Assembly (NCBI GenBank): GCA_025677835.1
Contig: JAIXMR010000046.1
Location: 62,001-126,000 of the forward strand
Direction: 5' to 3'
Length of the DNA stretch: 64,000 nucleotides
From: Sporodiniella umbellata
Taxonomy: Eukaryota > Mucoromycota > Mucoromycetes > Mucorales > Rhizopodaceae
Below, in pieces: positions 11,998-21,915 of the stretch. The position numbers were made by a program, and so were the translations under genes. The notes under the pieces are model-generated. The model was not told the origin of the DNA. It saw only the letters and a program-made list of their open reading frames with translations, and did not search any database. Position 1 is the first letter of the stretch. The number at the start of each line of letters is the position of its first letter.

Positions 11998-12817
11998 ATG
12001 CAAAATGATATTCACCGCTTCTCTATGGACTACATTGTTGAGACAATTGCTACACATACTGAGCACTTGAAAACTACAGCCTCCAGTGAATCATCTCTGA
12101 CCTGCCCAATGTTGATAGAAAAGACAAAAGATAAAGATATTCTCATGAAGGAAGCAAATACGAAACGAGATTAGGTACGTTATACTGTTCAGGATAAGGC
12201 TAGGTTTTTTAAGATGAAGATCGAAAAGTGCATGGGTGCATCAACTGCAGCAAAGCAGTTGGGTATTCACATTCGAACAGCGCAAAGATGGGTCAACCAG
12301 TATAATGTGTGCCCTGATAGTATTTTTGAGAGTTATAAAAAACTAGGTCGTAAGTGCGTCTTAACTGAAGAGCATAAGACGACTGTTATCAACTCCATTG
12401 ATGCTAATCCCTCTGCTACTATTGTTGAAGTGACCGAGCATTTGTCAACACAACTTTGTGATCTTAAAGTCTCATACAGCACTGTCTATAATTTTATGAG
12501 AAGTGAATGTAACCTTTCGCTGAAGTATTTGCATATGAAAGGCCATTATATAGTCATGGATAATACACCCATTCACACGTATTGAAACATAAAGAAATAT
12601 ATTGAGTATCGAGGATACAAATGTGTGTATTTTCCTACTTACTCTCCTGAGCTTATCCCAATAGAACAATCCTGGGCAGTGGCAAAGAGTAAGTTTAAAC
12701 GCCATAGGTTTTTGCAGGAAGACATTTTATCAAAAAGAATTACAGAAACCTGCAACAGCGTGGAATAATGTCACTTCAAAGGCTCTGTTTCGTATTCTTA
12801 CAAGTGCTAGGATCTAG
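11998..12817 (+). pseudogene. Broken Tc1/IS630-type transposase (DD34E), internally deleted
   Basis: One reading frame runs from ATG 11998 to 12768, interrupted by TAG at 12172-12174 and TGA at 12583-12585, with a possible frameshift near 12763 that would extend it to 12817. It shows a helix-turn-helix (ASTAAKQLGIHIRTAQRWV), the second catalytic Asp block (HYIVMDNTPIH) and the third block (YSPELIPIEQSW). Asp to Glu spacing is 34 residues counting the stop codon, hence DD34E. The region that should hold the first catalytic Asp is missing: the frame jumps from the DNA-binding part (about 12525) straight to the second Asp block. It lies inside the TIR pair and is the probable remnant of the enzyme that mobilised the element. 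Confidence 0.85.
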
Positions 12818-13669
12818 AGTATCGATATAAGATGTATATACTATTCCCTAAAAACAGTAATCTTGTTCTCTTTCTAGTACATATTTATATCACAAAATGA
12901 CGACTTCTGTCTATAATCTTAAACCATTTCCTAATTTCTTTTTTAATATATTCTGGAGTTCATTTTTCAACACCACATCATATAGTATATAGGAATACCC
13001 TTTACTAACCTTTCAGATTATATCTAAATACGTGCTATTGATTGTCTTTCTTTTTTATAGACAGAACCATATAAAATTATCAGGAATTATAGACAGCTCA
13101 TAGAGACACTCATATGTCGAAACAAGGGGCCTATGTAATGGCATTGACAACCACACCAAAAGCCGATAACACAACAATTAAAAAATGTAAGCTACAATTA
13201 GATCAGCAAAAAACAATTTTAACTTTGTTATGTATTTTTTCTATGTAGTTCATACAACATTGGCAGGTATTTCTAAGAGCACCAAGTGTAGGACCCTTCC
13301 GAAAGATGTAGAACACTTCAAATGCGCGCAAATGATGGGAAATATCTGGCATCTCATGTTCATAGCATTGTGGACAGTTAATTTTTTATACATACGCGCC
13401 ATGAGCGAAAGGTAACCATTGCATCGAAAAATGGTCGCTCTCATTCAAAATAACATATCTCATCTTTTCAATCAGAGCGGCCTGACTGTATTCTTTTCAA
13501 ATTTCCCAAAGATCAACATGTCATTACAATATCAAATTGGATTACTGCGGCTTAAGCACTTTTTTTCCTTAAAAAAAAAGAAGGGAAAATAAACTTGCAA
13601 TAAACAGCTTTTTCATTTTTTGTTAGACAAACCATTAGCACGAAAAAAATTTACTTTGGTTTAACGTTG

Positions 13670-14440
13670 GCATGTTAACGTTTAAATTCTTCCAGATTCA
13701 TATTTTTCAAAAGATCAAAACGTTATAAAATCTCAAACGAAGAGTCATGGTCTACAGCAACTACTTTGATATTGCAGCATTGTCTAGTATTCAAACTAAT
13801 TAGCATGAAAAAACTTGCTGCAATCAAAAAAATTCTAATATCATTTGTTGACGTTGAAAGTCCGACGTAGTCAATGATGACAAGGCGGAAAAGTTTTTGG
13901 CTATAATGGACGTGTGCAACTAATCTATAGGCAATCTTCAGCTATTGTAGCTATTGTAATGAACCTTAACATACCTGAGATACCGCCATTAAATTTTTTT
14001 AAATGCAGCAGTAAATAATCCTGCTTTGGCGAGTTTGTTTCTGGTATTGGTTGGTCTGCTTTGAACATTGGGCTTACGAATACTTCTTCGCACTTTCAGC
14101 GGAAGTATAGTTTGTTCACCACTAACTGTAATAAACATATCCGTGATTCTTTTGTTTCGTTGAAAATTTACGTGCATATCCAACTGTTATGTATTTGGTA
14201 TCGTTTTGTAAATATTTCCAGTATGCCTTGACCGAGTCGGAAGTATCCATTACAAACGCTACAGAATAGATTGTTGCTTACTGCTTCATTTGTAGGTCCT
14301 GTGTACTGCAACTTAGTCACTTTTTTCTAGGTGTTCTTTTGCCTTTTTGCTCTCCTCTGGATCATTGGGTTTGTATCCAAGGGCAAGATAGGAAGCTTGA
14401 CCTAAAGTTAACATATTCAAGGTAAGAGAATTACCACTAA
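13670..14440 (-). pseudogene. Degraded serine-recombinase-like frame (IS607 TnpA-like, tentative)
   Basis: On the minus strand an upstream block (14440-14317) reads LTLGQASYLALGYKPNDPEE and ends in a stop. A second block starts at ATG 14250 with KYITVGYARKFSTKQ, then stops. In other frames further on come IDYVGLSTSTNDIR (13877-13836) and KVVAVDHDSSFEIL (around 13750). A GYARxS start followed by an IDY block is how IS607-type and resolvase-type serine recombinases look around their catalytic Tyr/Arg/Ser and core strand. Here the expected Ser directly after ARK is Phe, and several stops and frameshifts separate the blocks. The assignment rests on pattern memory, not on a search. Confidence 0.35.
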
Positions 14441-14518
14441 AAAAAAAAGAGAAAACAATAGGAGATCACACTAAAAAATAACCTAGAAAATACAAAATTA
14501 ATTTTAATTGGCCTGCAA

Positions 14519-14561
14519 CATCAATTTTGATTAGCTGTGACATTGCTTGTTGAAAGCACTG
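14519..14561 (-). repeat. Right terminal inverted repeat
   Basis: Inverted copy of 11581-11623. A further inverted copy of the core TTTCAACAAGC lies just outside, at about 14583-14593. Confidence 0.85.
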
Positions 14562-14563
14562 TA

Positions 14564-17294
14564 TACAGTAGAAAAACCTCATTTCAACAAGCGCTTTCAG
14601 TTTAGTTCCTGGTTCAGAGCATAGCGTCCAGACAAAGTTTTAGTTTTCCTCTTTCGTTTGAATTCTGAGACAAAAAAAAAAAACTTGTTGTATCAATGAT
14701 AGCTAAATTGCAATCGCACTCTAACTAGAGGCTCTTTTTTCTTTGGCTTCGTGTTTTGTTAATCCCAGTTAATTAAATAAAGCACCTAGGTAACACAAAT
14801 TATACCATACGTATAGATAGATTATCCATATCTTACCAATATCAGTCCAGTTTGGCCAAATGCTCTTCAAACGCTCTCGATACTTTATTTGGCTTGTTGG
14901 CTCATAGACTAGCTTTGCTCATAGATGCGTTTTTGAGGGCGAATGAAGATAGTTTGAAGCTTTTATCAATCAAAAAAGAAAGTTTAAATTACAATTATGG
15001 GATAAAAACGCTATAAAGTCATTTCTAAAGGAAAAGCCAACAAGAAAACCGAACAAAAGTACCAAATCAAAGCATTCCACTATTTCGGTTAGCATTCGTT
15101 TATTTCAAAAGTGTGCTACCAATTTCAATAAAAAAAGGTTCTGTTTGGGTACTGGAGAGTCGAAAAAAGATCTACGTCGCAAAGGAAGAGTGCCGAACGG
15201 TCGGTAATTCATTTTTTTTTTTTAGGAAAAAGAAAGGATCACAAGCAAACTATTCTATTGGGCGCTTACGTTTTTTTCTGTTTTTTGTTAAGCGTTTCTT
15301 TGATCTTAAAAATCAGGTGTAATTTTATGCTTACGTTTCTTACCTAATTTTGATTTACGTTTGTATTCGCATTTTATGACATAAACATTCCAAACTTAAA
15401 AAAAAAAAATTATCAGATGGCAAATAGAAATTGATTGGTAAAGGCGCCTACGGCCCGGTAATTCTCCGCGAATAGAAAGTAGATTTAAAAATCTCTTGGT
15501 TTTGTCGGGACCGCAGTAAAAGTGCCGCAGTCACAAACGGGTGTTGTGTATAAGTTTTTGAATCATAATCCACCTCTTGCCAAAACGATGCTGCATAAAA
15601 ATAGAAAAGCCGATATGTCATACACATACTTTTCTATCGAACAGGATGGTTCGTAAGGTAGTCGTTAAAAGAAGACTGGACAATTTGGTTTCTAGCATCC
15701 ACAATTGTTTGAGAGATACTTTTTTGGAGTTAGGCTAAATACCCAATTTAAACGCTACTCAAGGCCTTTCCTACATCCAGTATCTAAATAGATGTCCACA
15801 GCTGTGCAGTTTTGAGTATTTGGATTTTAAGAAAAAGCCAAAGAACTCACTGTGATAACACAATCATATAATCATCAGTACTATGTTTATACTGGTAGTG
15901 TGTTATCTATATACACAAAAATCTCCCTAAATACGCGTACAAACTTGAAAGATCAGCCTCATATCTTCGTATTGAGAACAAACTTAAAAAACATGGTAGA
16001 TAAACAAAAAGTCAAGGTTTAAATCGTTCAAATTCAAACAAAATCGATAGGAGAACGGTACAGAAATCATATTTAGACGAATATTGCCTCACTGGCCAAC
16101 TTTCAAGTTTCTTCACGCTATCTTTCATTAAGCTATTTGAAGTATTCTTTTTTTGAGAGCTGGAATTGTCGTGGAGTATTTATTTTTTTAACCACATATT
16201 ACTAAAGAGCTATATAATTGTAAGGGAATAGAGGCCTTTTTTATGCAGACAATTCTTATGTATTAGCTTGGAACACGTACCAGTTTTTTTTTCTTTCTTC
16301 GAAACGCACGACACTATACTGTGTAACATTCTTTTGGTAAAAGGTGAAATACTCCGTCGCGCCTGATTAGGAACATACGGAAAGGGAAAAGAGAGTGTAT
16401 TTTAGAAGCAGCACGTGGATTAAGCTCGAAATTTCATTTTCCGAGTGACAGGAGGGTGCCGAAACAGGAAAGAAAACCCCTAAAATGGACGATTGTAGTC
16501 TAGACAAATTTTGTCTATTTGACATAAACTATTAAAATGAACACTCTAGAGGAACACAGGCGTAAGAAGTTCTTGTGTTTTACAGAAAACACTCTACCCG
16601 AAAAATAATTCGTTTTGGTCCTGAATGCTAGATATAAACAAACGTGCTAGGTTTGCAAAGAGCGCTGGATCAAATCAAGCATTCGTTTTGCAGTGTAGAT
16701 CAAGATGGTACTCTTATGCACATATGTATCGTTGTGAGGTGGTCAGTGGAGACAGCTACGACCAATCGCAATAAAGCAGTATGAGATCAGAATAGCTTTA
16801 TAAAACAAATTTAAAAAGCCAAGAAAGGCGCAAAAAAGAGTCAGTGCCCATGTATTGTATATCCTATGCCTCCCCTTTGGCATATTCTTTTCGGGGAGGA
16901 GGTGGCTGTGCTCGCTAAATATCAGATCATAGCTTTTTCTTTGTTATTATTGTTTTTTTTTTGTGTTTTCTGGATTTTTGTGTTCTTCCGCTAACTTTTT
17001 TTTTTGACTCATTTCAACAGTTTCGAATGTGTACGTGCGTTTGTGTATGGAGAAGGTGCCGAAAGTGGCGGTATCCTAAAAAGGATTCTGAGTGCGCTTT
17101 TAAGTTTGTTCGTCACTGATTGGCGGAAAGGCATCAGTGTCGTTTATACCGAAAGTTCAGTGCTTATATCTGTGTTACATTCAAAAAAAAATAGAGTATA
17201 AAAAGCATTTGAGTTTTTTGTTCTTTCATTTTTTTTTTATTTTGTGATCTTTAAGAAATCCCACTTTTTTATATATACTTAATAATAACCAATA
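14564..17294. other. Intergenic, no supported gene
   Basis: About 2.7 kb between the transposon and the ABC transporter. No coding frame, tRNA or snRNA could be supported. The bases after 14563 (CAGTAGAAAAACCTC...) could be the edge of another old element. The last 350 bases are T-rich with TTTTTTATATATAC at 17267-17280, close to the start of the transporter, as expected of its promoter. Confidence 0.5.
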
Positions 17295-20200
17295 ATGGAT
17301 CGTGGCCTAAGCACATCGAGGTCTTCCATTACTGCTCAGTCAATCACTGAGGATATAAAAGTGGAAACGACTGGATCAATTGAAAATCACGATGAAAAAT
17401 TACTGCTGCAAGAAATCGCTGCTGCTGAAAAGATGGCGGTGAAAACAGAAGAAAAAGAAGACGGAAAGAAAAAAAAGAAAGAGAAACAGCCATCAGTACC
17501 AATTTACAAACTTTTCCGTTTCGCCACTTCATCCGAGATAATGATGATCTTGCTCGCGGCTACCTTCTCTATAGGTATTGGCGCCATGCAGCCTGTATCA
17601 ATCATTATCTTTGGTAAATTCATGACAACGATCTCTGCTTCTATGGCCTCAGGGGATTATCAGGCTTTGGTGGGTGCCACACAGCCTTTGGTGTTAATCT
17701 TTGTCTATATGGGTACTGCTGTCTTGGTCTGCGCTTACATAGCTCAATGCTTTTGGGTTTTGACAGGCGAAAATCAAGTGCGTCGTATTCGAAACATGTA
17801 TATACACTCTATTCTTCGTCAGGATATGTCTTGGTTCGACAAAGCAGAAGAGGGTTCTTTGACTACACGTCTTGCTACAGACACTCAACTCATTCAAGAT
17901 GGTATCTCTGACAAGTTTGGTCTCCTCCTTCAATGTGTGGGTCAATTCTTAGCCGGCTTCATCATCGCTTTCGTTAAAGGATGGCGTTTAGCTGTCGTCA
18001 TCTTGGCCACAATCCCCTTGTTGGCTGGAACTGGTGCAGCAATGGGTTACTTTATTACCAAATACACTTTGGCTTCTCAAAACGCCTATGCTGAGGCTGG
18101 CTCAGTGGCTGAACAAGTGTTCTCGGGTATCCGTACAGTTTACTCCTTCTCTGTACAAAATAGATTTGCTGAGCTCTACAGTAAGCGTCTGGAAAAGGCA
18201 ATGAAGACCGGTATTCGCCGTGGTCAAGTGCTTGGGTTCGGTTTTGGTGGCTTTATGTTTGTCCTCTTCTGTACTTACGCACTCTCTTTCTGGTATGGTT
18301 CGAAGCTTACACGCGAAGGCACGATGACTGGTGCTGATGTACTAGTTGTCTTCTTTGCTATGATTATCGGTGCCATGGCTTTGCTTCAATTACCTCCCAA
18401 TTTGTCTGCTGTCTCTAGTGGTTGTGGTGCTGCTTACAAGATCTATTCAACCATTGACCGTGTTCCTGACATTGACCCTGATAGTGTGTCTGGTTTGAAG
18501 CCCAACAACTTTGTTGCTAACTTGGAGTTCAGAGATGTTATGTTCAAGTATCCCACACGTCCCGATATCACCATTCTTAAGAAATTGAATTTGACTATTC
18601 GTCCTGGTATGACTGTTGCTTTCGTTGGTCCTTCTGGTTCTGGCAAATCTACAAGCGTGCAACTCATCCAACGTTTCTACGACCCTAACGAAGGTACAGT
18701 CCTTTTAGATGGTCACAACTTGCGCGATTACAACGTAGCCTGGTTGCGTAGTCAAATTGGTGTTGTCAGTCAAGAACCTGTATTGTTCAACATGTCTATC
18801 AAACAAAACTTGCTAATGGGAATCAGTAAACAGGTGTCTAATGATGAAATTGTTGATGCTTGTAAGAAGGCCAACTGTCACAGCTTTATCTCTCAGCTTC
18901 CTGATGGCTATGACACCATGGTAGGCGAGCATGGAGGTATGCTTTCTGGCGGTCAAAAACAACGTATTGCCATTGCTCGTGCCATTCTTAAGAACCCCCC
19001 TATCTTGTTACTGGACGAGGTAAACACATACACACACATACACACAAACAGTAGTACTTATCTTCTTGTTTTAGGCTACCTCTGCTTTAGATACTCAATC
19101 TGAGCGCTTGGTTCAAGCTGCTTTAGATGCTGCATCTGCTGACCGTACAACCATTGTTATTGCTCATCGCCTTTCTACCATTCGCAATGCCGACTTGATT
19201 GTAGTCATGCAACAAGGTGACCTGATCGAACAAGGCAACCACAATGAACTTCTCGCTTTGAATGGTGTCTATGCTGACTTGGTCAAGAAACAGGAAATTG
19301 CTACCAAGAATGTAGGCAAAGTAGCAGAAGAGCCCAACCCTGAAGAACTTTTGAGACGAGAAGAAAACGAAATTGCTCAAGAAAAAGAGCGTGTTGCTGA
19401 TGAGATGCTGAATGAAAAAGACATGGGTGACAACTTGTTCCGAACTACTACAGGTGCTTCTTCTGTTGATGCTTACGAAATTAAGCTTCGCAAACAAAAA
19501 GCTGAACGCAAGAGTGCCAAAAAGCAAGGTATTCCTATGGGCAAGGTTCTCAAACAGATGCGCCCTGAATGGCCCTTACTGGCTATTGGTATTTGTGGTG
19601 CTGCTATCGCTGGTGCCGTATTCCCTTGTTTTGCCTTGATTTTTGCGCGTGTGATTGCCTTGCTGATCTCCCCTGACCTTTCTACTCCTGGTCCCCTGAG
19701 TGGTACGAATCTCTTTTCGTTCTTGTTTGTAATCATTGGTATTGCAGCCTTTATCGGTTTTGCCTCTCAAGTCATCTCCTTCGAAGTTGCTGGTGAGCGT
19801 TATACCAAACGTCTGCGTGGCGATATTTTCCGTGCTTTTATGAGACAAGAAATTGGCTTCTTTGATCAAGACGATAATTCTCTCGGCGCTCTTACTTCCA
19901 AACTCGCTATTGATTCCAAAAATGTAAACGAACTGATCACAAAGACTTGGGGTGACATTACTCAGATTATCGTCACTGCCATCACAGGTAATCTTTTTTC
20001 TTTACAAATAATACGCAGAGATGTGAAAGGCTGATTTTTGTTGCTTTTCTAGGTTTATCTATTGCTTTCTCTCAAACATGGGCTTTAACACTTGTTATTC
20101 TCTGTATGACACCTTTCATTGCATTTGCTACTGGCTATGAATCCAAGATTCATCGTGGCTTTGAAGACAAAACCAAGAAGGCTAACGAACAAAGTGGTGA

Positions 20201-21371
20201 AGTTGCTGGTGAAGCTATCAAGGAGATCCGAACTGTCGCTGCTTTGAACAAGCAAGAACACTTTGAACACAAATATCATCGTGCGACTGATCATCCCCAC
20301 AAGCTTGCTCAGCGTAAGGCCTACATGTCTGCTATTGGTTATGCACTTCAACAGGGTATCACGCTTTACACAAATGCTGTTGCTTTCTATGCCGGTATTC
20401 AGTTTATGGCCAAAGGAATGATTGATTTTCAACAGATGTTTACATGTATGATGGCTATCATGTTAACTGCCCAAGGTGTAGGTCGTGCCTCTGTCTTTAC
20501 CTCCACCTTATCCAAGGCCAAGTTCTCTGCCATTGCTGCTTTTGAAATTTTGGATCGTGAGCCCTCGATTGATCCTGATTTGGAAGGTATCGAGCCCTCT
20601 CACGATAACATCCGTGGTGACATTGACTTTGAAAACATCACTTTCCGTTACCCTGCTCGTCCTGATACATCTATCTTTGATGGTAAATTCAATCTCCATG
20701 GTAAGAGTGGCCAAACGATTGCCCTTGTCGGCCCCTCTGGCTGTGGTAAGTCCACTACCATTGGTATGCTGCAGCGCTGGTACGATCCCATCTCAGGCAA
20801 TGTGCGATTGGATGATACGAATGTCAAAAACTACTCTCTCAACAACCTCCGTAGTCATATGGCCTTGGTAGGTCAAGAACCCGTTTTGTTTGATATGACT
20901 ATTGGCGAGAATATTCGTTTTGGTGTGGATGAATCGATTGAAGTGACTCAACAGCAAATTGAAGAAGCTTGCCAAGCTGCCAATATTCACAAGTTCATCA
21001 TCAGCCTTCCTCAAGGTTACGATACACGTGTGGGTGACAAAGGCTCTCAGCTTTCGGGTGGTCAAAAACAACGTATTGCTATCGCTCGTGCCTTGATTCG
21101 TAGACCCCGTGTGCTTCTTTTGGATGAGGCTACTTCTGCTTTGGACTCTGAAAGTGAAAAGCTCGTTCAAGCCGCTATTGACAATATTCTTGAAGAAGGA
21201 GGACGTACAACAATCACTATTGCTCATCGTCTCTCTACTATTCAAGATGCTGACCTCATCTGTGTAGTCAAGAACGGTCGTGTTATTGAGCAAGGTACTC
21301 ATTGGGAACTCTTGGAATTGAAGGGTGTCTACAGCGACTTGGTCTATCAACAATCACTCAATGCTCATTAA
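17295..21371 (+). CDS. Full-length ABC transporter, P-glycoprotein/MDR (ABCB) type
   Basis: Three exons, join(17295..19019, 19075..19987, 20053..21371), give 1,318 residues. The order is TMD1-NBD1-TMD2-NBD2. NBD1 has Walker [10 protein letters not shown] (about residue 445), signature LSGGQKQR (about 550) and Walker [13 protein letters not shown]; the first intron falls inside Walker B, after LLLDE. NBD2 has Walker [10 protein letters not shown] (about 1106), signature LSGGQKQR and [12 protein letters not shown]. Both H-loops are present (IAHRLST). A charged linker follows NBD1. All catalytic motifs are intact in both halves, so the pump should be active. Family members export hydrophobic compounds, drugs or lipopeptides across the plasma membrane; the substrate cannot be read from sequence. 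Codon use and GC content are higher than in the flanks. Confidence 0.96.
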
Positions 21372-21729
21372 TTTTTTTTTTTTCAAACTGCACTTTTTTT
21401 CCTTTCTTTTTCCCCTTATACCATACAGCCCCCTTGTAAACTATTCTGTAATTGGCTTTTATCTGACCCTGTTACTTTTATCGATTAGAACAGAAATTAA
21501 TAAAAACAAAATAATAACTACATTTTATTTTATTCTAAAAAAAAATCCTTTTATTTCTTATAAAGTAAAATTGCAAGCAAACCAGGACATTAACGACATT
21601 AAAATTCTTGATTTTGTTTAGCAGTAAAATGTGACAGTATAATTAAACACATTTTCTCTTTATAAAGGCTTCGAATTTAACAAATTTTTTATAAAATTTT
21701 TCATTTAATAATTGGATTAAAAAAAGGTC
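21372..21729. other. 3' flank of ABC transporter and of U2 snRNA
   Basis: Convergent 3' region, AT-rich with AATAAA-like sequences (for example around 21497). No gene seen. Confidence 0.6.
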
Positions 21730-21915
21730 GGCGTCACCTCACTAATAGTGTAAGGCGAGGGACACCAGTGGATTCCAGAGGTAGCAAGCCAGAGCTCTAG
21801 ATTCCAGGCGGAAAAAATTAGATTAACAACGAGAGGGACAATGTCCCTCATTATAGTTGTTAAACTATAAAGAACAGATACTACACTTGATCTTAGCCAA
21901 AAGGCCTGAGAGGAT
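21730..21915 (-). ncRNA. U2: U2 spliceosomal snRNA
   Basis: Read on the minus strand, the 5' part contains GGCCTTTTGGCTAAGATCAA followed by GTGTAGTATCTGTTCT, the near-invariant U2 5' domain with the GUAGUA branch-point recognition sequence. An Sm-site-like AATTTTTTCCG follows. The 3' end folds into a terminal stem-loop (GGTGTC...CCTC paired with GAGG...GACGCC), which sets the end near 21730, before a T-run. Length about 186 nt. It base-pairs with intron branch sites in splicing and should be a Pol II transcript. Exact ends may be off by a few bases. Confidence 0.95.

Larger units (their letters stand above)
11581..14561. mobile_element. Tc1/mariner-type insertion with TIRs and TA target site duplication
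   Basis: The left end begins CAGTGCTTTCAACAAGCAAT at 11581, preceded by TA (11579-11580). The right end is its inverted copy ending at 14561, followed by TA (14562-14563). The first 22 bases are identical and about 36 of 43 match. TA duplication and a CAG start are characteristic of the IS630/Tc1/mariner superfamily. The element is 2,981 bp, longer than a typical Tc1 (1.3-2.4 kb), because it also holds a second degraded reading frame of another kind on the opposite strand. All reading frames inside carry stops, so the element is not autonomous. Confidence 0.8.

Noticed and set aside
11998..12585. Two separate short genes
   Set aside because: They are in the same frame as one transposase, split only by a stop codon, within a TIR-bounded element.
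20793..21353. 186-codon minus-strand frame under the ABC transporter
   Set aside because: Codon-bias shadow of NBD2; no protein-like features.
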